DNA of 26,657 nt from WRKB01 sp031551145 (lineage in GTDB: Bacteria; Desulfobacterota; Desulfovibrionia; Desulfovibrionales; Desulfovibrionaceae). Where the stretch lies: NCBI GenBank assembly GCA_031551145.1, contig JAVBNZ010000057.1, positions 1 through 26,657 of the forward strand, written 5' to 3'. The notes under the pieces are model-generated. The model worked only from the letters and a program-made list of their open reading frames with translations, was not told where the DNA came from and ran no database searches. This document shows, in pieces, positions 1-8,784 of this stretch (position 1 is the stretch's first letter; each line of letters opens with the position of its first letter). The translations under genes and the position numbers were made by a program.

Positions 1-4
1 ATTC

Positions 5-80
5 TGGCTCCCCGGCACGGACTTGAACCGCGAACCTAGTGGTTAACAGCCACCCGCTCTGCCGATTGAGCTACCGGGGA
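5..80 (-). tRNA. tRNA-Asn (anticodon GTT)
   Basis: Read on the minus strand this is a complete 76-nt cloverleaf. The 7-bp acceptor stem pairs TCCCCGG (80-74) with CCGGGGA (15-9). The discriminator base is G at position 8 and the CCA end is encoded at 7-5. The anticodon stem GGTGG/CCACT encloses the loop CTGTTAA, giving anticodon GTT and decoding AAC/AAU. The T arm has the usual GGTTCAAGTCC core. It is transcribed divergently from lysS. No integrase or att-like repeat of its 3' end was seen elsewhere in the window. Confidence 0.97.
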
Positions 81-110
81 AGAAAGCGCCGTCAATGCGG
101 CGCAAGGGTC

Positions 111-139
111 TGGGTAATAAAAATCGTCCCCTCCGTCAA
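111..139 (-). promoter_or_regulatory. candidate sigma70 promoter for tRNA-Asn
   Basis: On the minus strand a TTGACG -35-like hexamer (139-134) lies upstream of the tRNA. A weak -10-like TACCCA (116-111) follows after 17 bp; TATTAC at 119-114 is an alternative with a short spacer. The -35 match is good and the -10 match is poor, so this is a suggestion only. The position, about 30-60 nt before the mature tRNA 5' end, is appropriate. Confidence 0.3.
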
Positions 140-194
140 GAAAAAAGCGCAAAAAAGGCGCGAGGCGCGCGCGGGCACGTCCGGCGCGGGCGCA

Positions 195-223
195 TTGACC
201 TTGCCCCGCCTTTGGCGTAGATG
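195..223 (+). promoter_or_regulatory. candidate sigma70 promoter for lysS operon
   Basis: TTGACC (195-200) is separated by exactly 17 bp from TAGATG (218-223). The -35 matches TTGACA at 5 of 6 positions and the -10 matches TATAAT at only 3 of 6. It would give a leader of roughly 55-60 nt before the lysS start at 288. It is the best candidate in the divergent tRNA-Asn/lysS intergenic region. Confidence 0.35.
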
Positions 224-287
224 AAGCGTCTTACCCTTTTGTTTTGCGGCTGCATCTTCAGCGCCTCCGTTGTTTAAGGAAAATATT

Positions 288-1868
288 GTGGACGACGTCC
301 GGGAACGCCCGAGAAAAACGATCAAGCTGGCCACCAAATCCTCCCACGCGGCCTATTTTCAGCCCATGCTGGAAAGTTTCGCCGCACGCAACGATCTCAA
401 CGAAATCGTCAAAAACCGCGTCATCAAGTCCTGCGATCTGCTCGATGCCGGCATTCCCCTCTATCCCAACGATTTTCGTCAGGAGCACACGGCCGCCGAA
501 CTCACGGCCGCGCACGAGCCTTTGAGCGAGGAAGAACTGGCCGCGCTGGACACGGTTTTTTCCCTGGCCGGACGCATCGTGTCGTTGCGCTCGTTCGGCA
601 AGGTGGCCTTTTTTCACATCGCGGACGTTACGGGCCGCATCCAGTGCTATGCGGATCGCGAAAGCATGGGCGAGGCCTACGCGATCTTCAAAAAATACGA
701 TATCGGCGACATCGTGGGTGTGGAGGGCCGTTTTTTCCGCACCAAGACGGGCGAACTCACGCTCAACTGCGCCGTTGTGCGTCTGCTTTCCAAATCCATC
801 CGCCAGCTGCCGGAAAAGCACCACGGCCTCAAGGACGTGGAACTGCGCTACCGCCAACGCTATGTCGATCTCATCGTCACGCCGCGCACGCGGGAGCTTT
901 TTCTCAAGCGCAGCGCCATTGTGAGCGAATTCAGAAAATTCATGGAGGAAGCCGGCTTCCTGGAAGTCGAAACCCCCATGATGCAGCCCCTGCCCGGCGG
1001 CGCTACCGCCAAGCCCTTCACCACGCACCACAACGCGCTGGACATGCAGCTCTACCTGCGCATCGCGCCCGAGCTCTATCTGAAGCGCCTGCTGGTGGGG
1101 GGCTTTGAAAAGGTGTTCGAGTTGAACCGCAACTTCCGCAACGAGGGCATCTCCACCCAGCACAATCCCGAATTCACGATGGCCGAATTTTATTGGGCCT
1201 ACGCGACCTATCTGGATATCATGGATCTGATCGAGCGCCTGTTCGCGCGTCTGGCCGAAAGGCTCTGCGGATCGACCCGCGTGCCGTATCAGGGCAGGGA
1301 GATCGACCTGAGCGTGGGCAGCTGGACGCGCCTGGCCTTTTACGAATCCCTGGAAACGCTGGGCGGGCATGCGCCGGAATTCTACAACGACCACGCCAAA
1401 GTGCGCGCCTACCTGAAGGAACGCGGCGAAAAGGCTACGGAAAGCGAAAAGCTCGCCAAGCTCCAGGCCAAGCTCTTCGATCTGGACGTGGAGCCCAAGC
1501 TTATCCAGCCGCACTTCATTTACCATTATCCGCTGGACATCTCGCCTCTGTCGCGCCGCAACGACGAGCGCCCCGAACTTACCGACCGCTTCGAGCTCTT
1601 CATTGCCGGACGCGAAATGGCAAACGCCTTTTCCGAATTGAACGATCCCATGGATCAGCGCGGCCGTTTCGAGGAGCAGGTGCTGGAAAAAGAGGCCGGC
1701 GACGACGAAGCCCACGGCATGGACGAGGATTATCTGCGCGCGCTCGAATACGCCATGCCGCCCGCGGGCGGGGCCGGAGTGGGCATAGACCGCCTGGTCA
1801 TGCTGCTGACGGACGCGCCCTCGATCCGCGAAGTCATTCTCTTCCCGCTGCTCAAGCCGGAGAGCTGA
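288..1868 (+). CDS. lysS: lysyl-tRNA synthetase, class II
   Basis: The protein charges tRNA-Lys with lysine using ATP, in the cytoplasm. I chose the GTG at 288 because TAAGGA (275-280) lies 7 nt upstream; a TTG at 270 in the same frame has no such site. This gives 526 residues, close to the usual ~500. An N-terminal OB-fold anticodon-binding domain contains the GRIVSLRSFGKVAFFHI segment and is followed by the class II catalytic core. Motif 2 is visible as FRNEGISTQHNPEF (around residue 280-295), and motif 3 as GVGIDRLVMLL near residue 500, before a C-terminal ILFPLLK typical of LysS. The ATG of the next gene begins 1 nt after the stop, so lysS probably heads an operon with the lol genes and bamA. 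Identification is secure. Confidence 0.97.
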   Translation: MDDVRERPRKTIKLATKSSHAAYFQPMLESFAARNDLNEIVKNRVIKSCDLLDAGIPLYPNDFRQEHTAAELTAAHEPLSEEELAALDTVFSLAGRIVSLRSFGKVAFFHIADVTGRIQCYADRESMGEAYAIFKKYDIGDIVGVEGRFFRTKTGELTLNCAVVRLLSKSIRQLPEKHHGLKDVELRYRQRYVDLIVTPRTRELFLKRSAIVSEFRKFMEEAGFLEVETPMMQPLPGGATAKPFTTHHNALDMQLYLRIAPELYLKRLLVGGFEKVFELNRNFRNEGISTQHNPEFTMAEFYWAYATYLDIMDLIERLFARLAERLCGSTRVPYQGREIDLSVGSWTRLAFYESLETLGGHAPEFYNDHAKVRAYLKERGEKATESEKLAKLQAKLFDLDVEPKLIQPHFIYHYPLDISPLSRRNDERPELTDRFELFIAGREMANAFSELNDPMDQRGRFEEQVLEKEAGDDEAHGMDEDYLRALEYAMPPAGGAGVGIDRLVMLLTDAPSIREVILFPLLKPES

Positions 1869-1869
1869 A

Positions 1870-3099
1870 ATGCGCTTTGAGCTCTTCATGGCCTTGCGCT
1901 ATCTTTTTTCGCGGCGCAAGCAGACCTTCATCTACGTCATCTCCCTGATGTCGATCTTCGGGGTGGCCCTGGGCGTGGCGGCCCTGGTCGTGGTGCTGGG
2001 CGTGTACAACGGCTTTACCACCGACATACGCGACAAGATCCTGGGGGCCAACGCCCACGCCATCGTCATGTCCTTCAAGCCGCAGGCGCTCGACCACTCC
2101 GGGCCGATCATGGACGTGCTGAAGTCGAGCCCCGGCGTTACCGGCGCCACGCCGTTCCTGTACAGCGAAATTATGCTCTCCACCCCCGCCGGGGCCAAGG
2201 GGCTGGTGCTGCGCGGCATCGACCCGGACACGGCCGGCTCGGTGCTCACCATCCTGAACCATGTGCAGGAAGGCGGCCTGGAGCGCTTGAGGGCCGAAGA
2301 AGGCCCGCCGGGCATCATCATCGGCCGGGAACTGGTCCGCCGCCTGGGCCTGGGGCTGGGCAGCCGGGTCAACCTGCTCGCGCCCGCCGCGGAAAAAAGC
2401 GCCACGGGCTTTGCGCCGCGCATCCGTCCTTTTCGCGTGGCCGGCATTTTCCAGACCGGCATGTTTGAGTACGATTCCACGCTCGGCTTCGTGAGCCTCA
2501 AGGCGGCCCAGGAGCTGATGGCCCTGCCGGAAGGCCGCATTTCCGGCATAGAGCTGACCGTGGACGACGTGTACAAGGCCGACGTGATCGCCGAACGCCT
2601 GCAAAAAGAACTCGGCCCGCCCTTTTACGTGCGCAACTGGATGGAAATGAACGCCAACCTCTTTGCCGCGCTGAAGCTGGAAAAGATCGGCATGTTCCTG
2701 ATCCTGGCCATGGTGGTGCTTATCGGCTCCTTTTCCATCATTACCTCCCTGGTCATGATGGTGATGGAAAAAACGCGCGACATCGCCATTCTCATGTCCA
2801 TGGGCGCCACGCCGGGCATGATACGGCGCATCTTCATGCTTCAGGGCACGATCATCGGCGTGGTGGGCACGCTGGCCGGCTACGCGGCGGGCATCTCCTT
2901 TGCCATGCTGCTCAAGCGCTATCAGTTCATCAAGCTGCCGCACGGGGTCTATTCGCTGGATCACCTGCCCGTGCTGCTCAGCGTTTCCGACATCGCCGTA
3001 GTGGGCGGCAGCGCGCTGGCGCTCTGCTTCCTCGCCACGATCTATCCCGCGCGCCAGGCGGCCCGGCTTGAGCCGGTGGAGGCGCTGCGCTACGAATGA
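1870..3099 (+). CDS. lolC: lipoprotein-releasing ABC transporter permease (LolC/LolE family)
   Basis: This inner-membrane permease works with the ATPase encoded next to it to release mature lipoproteins from the inner membrane for the outer membrane. It has 409 residues, the normal family length. The type VII (MacB/LolCDE/FtsX) topology is visible: an N-terminal MRFELFMALRYLFSRRKQ amphipathic start, TM1 at about 20-46, a periplasmic domain to about 270, then three C-terminal TM segments ending in PARQAARLEPVEALRYE, the classic family tail. Only one permease gene is present, so the transporter may use two copies of one subunit rather than separate LolC and LolE; whether it should be called LolC, LolE or LolF cannot be settled here. 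The stop overlaps the lolD start as ATGA, implying translational coupling. Confidence 0.93.
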   Translation: MRFELFMALRYLFSRRKQTFIYVISLMSIFGVALGVAALVVVLGVYNGFTTDIRDKILGANAHAIVMSFKPQALDHSGPIMDVLKSSPGVTGATPFLYSEIMLSTPAGAKGLVLRGIDPDTAGSVLTILNHVQEGGLERLRAEEGPPGIIIGRELVRRLGLGLGSRVNLLAPAAEKSATGFAPRIRPFRVAGIFQTGMFEYDSTLGFVSLKAAQELMALPEGRISGIELTVDDVYKADVIAERLQKELGPPFYVRNWMEMNANLFAALKLEKIGMFLILAMVVLIGSFSIITSLVMMVMEKTRDIAILMSMGATPGMIRRIFMLQGTIIGVVGTLAGYAAGISFAMLLKRYQFIKLPHGVYSLDHLPVLLSVSDIAVVGGSALALCFLATIYPARQAARLEPVEALRYE

Positions 3100-3785
3100 A
3101 CGTCGCCCTCTATTCCCTTGTTGATCTGGAAAAAGAATTTGTCGTTGCCGACGAAAATCTCGTTATTTTCAAGAAAATTAACTTGACCATTGCGCCCGGA
3201 GAGGCGATAGCCGTTGTGGGGGCATCCGGCAGCGGCAAGTCCACATTGCTGCATCTGCTCGGCGCGCTCGATCGTCCGACGCGTGGTCAGGTGCTGTTTG
3301 AAGGCCGGGATTTGTCCGAATTGGGGGGAGACGCAAAGGCCGCCCTGCGCAATCGCGCGCTCGGCTTTGTGTTCCAATTCCATCATCTTTTGCCGGAGTT
3401 CAACGCACTGGAAAACGTTGCCATGCAGGCCATGATCGGCGGCATGGGGAAGTTTGAGGCGTTGCGCCGCGCCGAAGGCGCGCTGAAAAGCGTGGGCCTT
3501 GCGGAAAAGCGCGGGCAGCGCGTAAGTACGCTTTCCGGCGGGGAACGCCAGCGTGTTGCCATTGCCAGAGCCGTCATGCTCGGGCCCAAGGTATTGTTGG
3601 CGGATGAGCCCACCGGGAATCTCGACGAACGCACGGGTTGTATGATAGGGGAACTGCTGTTGCAATTGCGCCGGGAACTCGGCATGACGCTGGTCGTGGT
3701 GACCCACAACCGCGAGCTGGCGGCACGCATGGATCGTTGCCTCGAACTTCGCTCAGGAGCGCTGTATGAAAAAATATGTCCTTAG
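3096..3785 (+). CDS. lolD: lipoprotein-releasing ABC transporter ATPase LolD
   Basis: This cytoplasmic ATPase subunit powers the adjacent LolC-type permease. The 229-residue protein has Walker A GASGSGKST (42-50), the LolD-typical Q-loop stretch GFVFQFHHLLPEFNALENV (about 90-108), signature LSGGERQR (146-153), Walker B VLLADEPT (166-173) and the H-loop TH near residue 205. The start overlaps the lolC stop by 4 nt, and its 3' end overlaps the bamA start by 20 nt. The 5' part is notably AT-rich: a hand count of 3121-3180 gives 19 of 60 G+C, unlike the flanking genes. That could mean a less optimised codon set or local recombination. Function is not in doubt. Confidence 0.95.
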   Translation: MNVALYSLVDLEKEFVVADENLVIFKKINLTIAPGEAIAVVGASGSGKSTLLHLLGALDRPTRGQVLFEGRDLSELGGDAKAALRNRALGFVFQFHHLLPEFNALENVAMQAMIGGMGKFEALRRAEGALKSVGLAEKRGQRVSTLSGGERQRVAIARAVMLGPKVLLADEPTGNLDERTGCMIGELLLQLRRELGMTLVVVTHNRELAARMDRCLELRSGALYEKICP

Positions 3786-6507
3786 CCTCTTCCTTCTGTT
3801 CTGCGCCGGTTTGACGCTCGCGGACGCCGTATCCGCCGCGCAGGCCGACAGGCGGACGCCGGCCGGCCGGGATCCCCTGGTGCTGGTGCTGCCTTTCCAG
3901 ATCAATGCGGGCGAGGATATGGCCTATCTCGGCAACGAACTGCCGCAGCTTGTGGGGCAGCGTCTGGCCGCCAAAGGCTTCCGCGTGGTGCCCGCCGCCA
4001 GGGCAAAAACTCTGGCCGGCGGCAAAAGTTCTCTGGACACGGCGGCGGCGCGCGAACTCGCAACGGCCGCCGGCGCGGACTACGCGGTGTACGGCGTGTT
4101 CAACCAGCTCGGCGAGGCGTTCACCATCGAATCGCGCATGGTGCCCGCGCGCGGCACCGCCGCCGCCGCGAGGCAGAGCACGCAGGGGCAGGGCGCCATC
4201 AACCTGCTGCCCGCCGTGGACTCGATCACCGATTCCATGGCCGCAAGCGTCGCCGCTTCCCGCACCCGGCAGGAAGCGCCCCTGGCTGCGCGCGGCCCCG
4301 GCAGCCTGGCGGATATTCAGGTGCGCGGCCTGAAAGTGCTCGACCCCGACGTGGTGCTTATGCGCCTGCGCGTGCGCAAGGGCGACAGCCCCACGGCCCT
4401 GACCATTGACGAAGACGTCAAACGGGTCTGGGACATGGGCTATTTCAGCGATGTGCAGGCCTCCCTCGAACAGCAGGCCGAAGGCCGTGTGCTGGTTTTC
4501 AGCGTGGTGGAAAAACCCCGCATCGACAACATCATCGTCGAAGGCGCGGGCAAAATCAGCAAGGAAGACGTGCTCGGCGCCATGAGCACGAAGACCGGCT
4601 CGGTGCTCAACGAAAAACTGCTGGCCGAAGACCTGCAGAAAATCACCGACCTCTACCGCGCCGACGGCTACTATCTGGCCAAGGTGACGTCGCGCATGGA
4701 TCCGCGCCCCACCGGCAGCGGGGCCGTGCTGACCGTCAACATTGACGAGGGCGGCAAGCTCTATATCAAGCAGATCAACGTCGAAGGCCTGCAGGGCATT
4801 AAATACGGCGATCTCAAAGATTATATGGCGCTGAAAGAGCGCAACATCCTTTCCTTCTTCACCGGCTCCGGCGTGCTCAAGGACGAATACCTGGAGCGCG
4901 ACGCCACCGCCATTGCGGCCTACGCCCTCAACCAGGGCTATGTGGACGTGCAGGTGGCCGCGCCTACCGTGGAATACAAGCCCGACGGCATCTACATCAC
5001 CTTCAAGGTCAACGAGGGCCCGCGCTACAAATTGGGCGAAATCACCTTTATCGGCGACCTTATCGACACCGATCAACGCCTTCTCGAAGTCATCCAGCTG
5101 GACGAGCACAAGAAGGACGAAGGCTATTTCTCCTTGAGCGTGATGCAGGACGATACCAAACGCCTCACGGAATTTTACGGCGATTTCGGCTACGCTTTCG
5201 CGGAAGTGGACACCAAGGTCAACCGTCCTGAAGCCGGCGAGCATATTCTCAACATTGCCTATGCCATCCAGAAGAAGCAGAAGGTCTACATTCGCCGCGT
5301 CACCATCGAGGGCAACCAAAAAACCCGCGACAACGTCATTTTGCGCGAAATGCGCCTGGCGGACGGCGACATGTACGACGGCGCGAAGCTGCGCCGCTCC
5401 TCGGAACGTTTGAACCGTCTGCGCTACTTCTCCCAGGTCAACACCGAACTCGTGCCCACCGGCGTGGACGACGAGGTCGATCTCAAGGTCAACCTCAAAG
5501 AGGAAAACACCGGGGCCGTCATGGCCGGCGTGGGCTACTCCACGTATTACGACGTGGGCTTCACCGCCTCGATCATGGAACGCAACCTCTTCGGCCAGGG
5601 CTATTGGGCGCAGCTGCAGGGCTTCTTCTCCTGGCGGCGCACCAGCGGCATCATGTCCTTCACCAACCCCCGCCTTTACGACACCAATCTTTCCGTGGGC
5701 GCGGATCTCTATTATCTGCACGACGTCTGGGACGAGTTCAACAAGGAAACCGTCGGCGGCACATTGCGCATGGCCTATCCCATCGGCGAGTATACAACCG
5801 TGGGCTGGGGCTACCGGCTTGAACGCTACCATCTCTACGACGTTTCGCCCTGGTCGTCCTCCCTCATCCGCGACTACAGGGGCTACAACTGGACAAGCGC
5901 CGTGCAGGCCCGCATAATTCGCGACACCACCGACGATCGCGCACGGCCCACCAAGGGCACCATCACCACGCTGGCGGGCGAATACGGCGGCGGCGGTCTG
6001 GGCGGGGACGACAACTTCATCAAGGGCACCGCGGAATGGCACGGCTTCTACTCCTGGCGTCCGCAGCACACCCTTCATCTGCGCGGCCGCGTGGGCGGCC
6101 TGTGGCCGAACATGCCCGACGCCTCCATCCCGATCTTCGACCGCTTCTATCTGGGCGGCATAGATACCATACGCGGCTTCTCCTACACCGACATCTCCCC
6201 GCGCGATAAGCACACCAGGGAGCATATCGGCGGCGACCGCATGGGTATCGTCAACTTCGAATACATCTGGATGTTCCAGAAGGAACTGGGGCTGGCCATC
6301 GTGCCCTTTGTGGACGGCGGCTTCAACATCGATTCCCGCTACCAGAACATCAACAACGACACCTGGGTCTGGTCCGCGGGTCTGGAACTGCGCTGGCGTT
6401 CGCCCATGGGCGACCTGCGTCTGGCCTACGGCTGGCCGCTCACCAAGGACTACGACAAGGAATGGGAACAGGGACGCTTCGAATTCACCATGGGCTCATT
6501 CTTCTAA
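3766..6507 (+). CDS. bamA: outer-membrane protein assembly factor BamA with extra N-terminal TolB-N-like domain
   Basis: BamA inserts beta-barrel proteins into the outer membrane. The start ATG (3766) lies inside lolD with AGGAG (3755-3759) 6 nt upstream. The protein has 913 residues, longer than the usual ~800. A signal peptide (about 1-25) is followed at about 36-150 by an alpha/beta segment resembling TolB-N/FlgO-type domains (VLVLPFQINAGEDMAYLG, then LATAAGADYAVYGVF). Five POTRA repeats follow from about 184 to 580, then the Omp85 barrel. The lid-lock loop motif is IRGF near residue 801, and the chain ends in an aromatic barrel signal, FTMGSFF. Known from the family: POTRA and barrel function. 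Inferred: the extra domain may bind a partner or substitute for a Bam lipoprotein contact. Confidence 0.95.
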   Translation: MKKYVLSLFLLFCAGLTLADAVSAAQADRRTPAGRDPLVLVLPFQINAGEDMAYLGNELPQLVGQRLAAKGFRVVPAARAKTLAGGKSSLDTAAARELATAAGADYAVYGVFNQLGEAFTIESRMVPARGTAAAARQSTQGQGAINLLPAVDSITDSMAASVAASRTRQEAPLAARGPGSLADIQVRGLKVLDPDVVLMRLRVRKGDSPTALTIDEDVKRVWDMGYFSDVQASLEQQAEGRVLVFSVVEKPRIDNIIVEGAGKISKEDVLGAMSTKTGSVLNEKLLAEDLQKITDLYRADGYYLAKVTSRMDPRPTGSGAVLTVNIDEGGKLYIKQINVEGLQGIKYGDLKDYMALKERNILSFFTGSGVLKDEYLERDATAIAAYALNQGYVDVQVAAPTVEYKPDGIYITFKVNEGPRYKLGEITFIGDLIDTDQRLLEVIQLDEHKKDEGYFSLSVMQDDTKRLTEFYGDFGYAFAEVDTKVNRPEAGEHILNIAYAIQKKQKVYIRRVTIEGNQKTRDNVILREMRLADGDMYDGAKLRRSSERLNRLRYFSQVNTELVPTGVDDEVDLKVNLKEENTGAVMAGVGYSTYYDVGFTASIMERNLFGQGYWAQLQGFFSWRRTSGIMSFTNPRLYDTNLSVGADLYYLHDVWDEFNKETVGGTLRMAYPIGEYTTVGWGYRLERYHLYDVSPWSSSLIRDYRGYNWTSAVQARIIRDTTDDRARPTKGTITTLAGEYGGGGLGGDDNFIKGTAEWHGFYSWRPQHTLHLRGRVGGLWPNMPDASIPIFDRFYLGGIDTIRGFSYTDISPRDKHTREHIGGDRMGIVNFEYIWMFQKELGLAIVPFVDGGFNIDSRYQNINNDTWVWSAGLELRWRSPMGDLRLAYGWPLTKDYDKEWEQGRFEFTMGSFF

Positions 6508-6534
6508 GATCGAGACATACAATCGCTTCCATCC

Positions 6535-6569
6535 GCCGCCCCGGCCTCGCGCCGGGGCGGCATTTTTTT
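6535..6569 (+). terminator. intrinsic terminator after bamA
   Basis: A perfect 11-bp GC-only stem, GCCGCCCCGGC (6535-6545) with GCCGGGGCGGC (6551-6561), encloses a 5-nt loop. One A and then seven Ts follow (6563-6569). It sits 27 nt after the bamA stop and should end the lysS-lol-bamA transcript. Confidence 0.93.
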
Positions 6570-6570
6570 C

Positions 6571-6586
6571 CGGCACCAATCCTGCA
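6571..6586 (+). promoter_or_regulatory. possible sigma54 (-24/-12) promoter element
   Basis: CGGCAC-CAATC-CTGCA resembles the sigma54 consensus TGGCAC-N5-TTGCA, with one mismatch in each box and the invariant GG-N10-GC spacing (GG at 6572-6573, GC at 6584-6585). It lies just past the bamA terminator and about 180 nt before the amidase start. A match this short can arise by chance in GC-rich DNA, and no enhancer site was identified. The remainder of 6587-6777 shows no convincing sigma70 promoter; a TGATATCCT extended -10-like string at 6707-6715 lacks a -35 partner. Confidence 0.22.
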
Positions 6587-6777
6587 TAGTCGTCTTTGCC
6601 CCGGCACAGATGTGCCGACAGAGCATTTACGGCGGCCCCGCCATCGGCGGCAAACGATTTCGGCGCGCAAAACTGTATCGGCGAAGAAGATTTTCATCTT
6701 TGAATGTGATATCCTGAAGTCAAGCTTCAGACGCCGCATGCCCGGAAGCGGGCGCAACGTTTGATAAAGGAACAGGT

Positions 6778-8631
6778 ATGAGGGATTCCCAAACGCCCCG
6801 CAAAGCCGCGCGGCGGCAAGGCGATACGCAGAGCGTGTCCGCCCGTTTGCTGCCGGCCTGCTTGTTCCTGTTCGCGCTTTGCGTTCTTGTCACCGTGGTC
6901 TACGGCGACGGCTACGGTGCGCTGCCTCCGGTGGAGCAGCGCTACACCAAGGCCAAAGCCGACATGGAACGCCTGAAAGCCGGCGGCAAGGGCAGCGCGC
7001 AACGCGATTCCTGGCTGCGCGCGGCCGAGGAGTTCCACGAAATCTACAAACTCGATCCGAAATGGGGCGGGCGCCCGGCGGCCCTGTTCCGCATGGCCGA
7101 ATGCCTGGAGGAACTTGCCCGGCGTTCGGATACCCGCAGCGACTACCAGAGCGCGGCGGCCGTATACGAGGAACTTGCCCTGCGCCACGCCCAGAGCCGC
7201 CTGGCCGACGACGCGCTGCTGCGCTCCGCGATCATCAAGGCGGAGCAGACCGAAGAACGCGGCCAGGCCCTGCGCCTGCTGGAACGCATCCGTACCCAGT
7301 ATGCGCAAAGCGACATGGCCCCCAAGGCCCGGGACCTGGAACGCTCGCTGAACGCCCGGGCCGTGAAAGAGGCCCGCCGGGCTCCGGCCGAAAAGCCTTC
7401 CAAAATCGAAAAAAGCGCGAAAAACTCCGCTTCCGAAAAAGCCGTTGCGGCCAAAAAGGACGCGGAACTCAGCCGTGTCGCCTGGAAGACTCTGGACGGC
7501 GATCAGGTTCGCATAGAGGTGGAGCTTGATCGCAACGTGGATTGGCAGGCCCGCAAACTGGCCGGCAAGGGCAAAAAACCGTCCACCCTGGCGCTGGATC
7601 TGGACGACGCTGTGCCGCTGAAGGAAATCCGCACCGGCGCGCGCGTTACCGGCAGCCCGCTGACAGCTGTGCGCGTGGACTGCGCCAAGGGGCGCACGCG
7701 TCTGTATTTCGACTTTTCCGCGCTTGCCGCCTATGAAACGCGGGTGGAGGAGGAACCGTTCCGCATCATTCTGGAGGTCTCGGCCAAAAAAGCGCGCAAA
7801 GAAGCCGAACGGCCGAAGGCGGTTGCTGCGGAAAAAACCGGCCGCGCGGCCGGCGAAACAAAAGGACGCGCGCCCGCGCTTGCGGCCGTGGCCCCGCAGG
7901 ATCTGGCCTCCCAGCTCGGCCTGCATGTGGAAACCGTCTTCCTCGATGCCGGCCACGGCGGCAAGGACCCCGGCACCGGCCATAACGGCGTGCTGGAGCG
8001 GGAAGTGGCTCTGGACGTCACGCGCCGCGTGGGCAGGCTGTTGCAGCACAACGGGCTCGAGGTGCGATACAGCCGTGAAAAGGACATGTTTGTCTCCCTG
8101 GGTGAACGCACCCGCCGGGCCAACGCCTCCGGCGCGGATCTCTTTGTCTCCATCCACGTCAACGCCGCGCCGGACGCCCAGGTGAGCGGCTTTGAAACCT
8201 ATTATCTCGACCTGGCCGCCAATACCGACGCCGCCCGTCTGGCCACCCAGGAAAACGCCGGCAGCGACAAAAAAATGGGTTCCCTCAACGCCGTGCTGAC
8301 CGACTTCATGCTCAGCGCCCGTACGCAGGAATCCCGCCGCCTGGCCCAACTGCTCCAGAACACCGCGCTCACCCGCTTCGAAAGGGAACGCCAAGGCACC
8401 AGGGACGGCGGGGTCAAGGCCGCGCCGCTTCATGTGCTCATCGGCACGAGCATGCCCGCCGTGCTGGTGGAACTGGGTTACTGCACCAACGCCAAAGAGG
8501 CGCGCAAACTCGCCGATCCGGGCTATCGCAAAGTTCTGGCCGACGGCATTGCCGAGGGCATACTGGCATACCGCGCCAAGCTCCAGCGCAAGAACAGCGT
8601 TGATTTGAAAACCCCGCCGAAAAATTCCTGA
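6778..8631 (+). CDS. N-acetylmuramoyl-L-alanine amidase (AMIN + Amidase_3) with N-terminal helical repeat region
   Basis: This is a zinc amidase that cleaves the bond between N-acetylmuramic acid and the stem peptide in peptidoglycan, usually in daughter-cell separation. The start ATG has AAAGGA upstream. The 617-residue protein has a TM or uncleaved signal segment (about 24-43), a TPR/YbgF-like helical region (about 55-190), a charged Ala/Lys linker, an AMIN domain (about 230-335) and a second linker. The Amidase_3 domain (about 383-600) has all expected residues: His393 in DAGHGG, Glu407 in VLERE, His460 in SIHVN and catalytic Glu565 in VELGY. AMIN domains target amidases to the septum or envelope. 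The helical repeat region in front of AMIN suggests an additional protein contact. AmiC-like, but the paralogue cannot be assigned. Confidence 0.94.
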   Translation: MRDSQTPRKAARRQGDTQSVSARLLPACLFLFALCVLVTVVYGDGYGALPPVEQRYTKAKADMERLKAGGKGSAQRDSWLRAAEEFHEIYKLDPKWGGRPAALFRMAECLEELARRSDTRSDYQSAAAVYEELALRHAQSRLADDALLRSAIIKAEQTEERGQALRLLERIRTQYAQSDMAPKARDLERSLNARAVKEARRAPAEKPSKIEKSAKNSASEKAVAAKKDAELSRVAWKTLDGDQVRIEVELDRNVDWQARKLAGKGKKPSTLALDLDDAVPLKEIRTGARVTGSPLTAVRVDCAKGRTRLYFDFSALAAYETRVEEEPFRIILEVSAKKARKEAERPKAVAAEKTGRAAGETKGRAPALAAVAPQDLASQLGLHVETVFLDAGHGGKDPGTGHNGVLEREVALDVTRRVGRLLQHNGLEVRYSREKDMFVSLGERTRRANASGADLFVSIHVNAAPDAQVSGFETYYLDLAANTDAARLATQENAGSDKKMGSLNAVLTDFMLSARTQESRRLAQLLQNTALTRFERERQGTRDGGVKAAPLHVLIGTSMPAVLVELGYCTNAKEARKLADPGYRKVLADGIAEGILAYRAKLQRKNSVDLKTPPKNS

Positions 8632-8755
8632 TTTTTTCGCCCGCTGCAGAGCCGGCCGTTTGTCTGCGGATATCTGATGTTGCATACATCCGGCAAACCT
8701 TGCCTGAAAAGTTTTGAAAAAATCACAACTTTTTGCGAAAGACGCTTTCCTGAGC

Positions 8756-8784
8756 TTGACGCGCGTGTCGTCGCGGGCTAATAG
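8756..8784 (+). promoter_or_regulatory. candidate sigma70 promoter for skp
   Basis: TTGACG (8756-8761) and TAATAG (8779-8784) are separated by 17 bp, about 87 nt before the skp start. The -35 matches at 5 of 6 positions and the -10 is imperfect. The upstream stretch contains an AT-rich inverted repeat, AAAAGTT (8707-8713) with AACTTTT (8727-8733). Its loop is 13 nt, and it may act as an UP-like or weak terminator element. Confidence 0.42.

Noticed and set aside
1..287. tRNA-Asn gene as attachment site of a genomic island
   Set aside because: The genes next to it are core genes (lysS operon), and no second copy of the tRNA 3' end or integrase is visible. The accessory region begins about 10 kb away.
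3574..6225. Very long open frame antisense to bamA (883 codons), and similar ones opposite lysS, the amidase, the vWA gene and srfB
   Set aside because: These are mirror frames produced by high third-position GC in the true genes. They lack ribosome sites, recognisable domains and natural protein composition.
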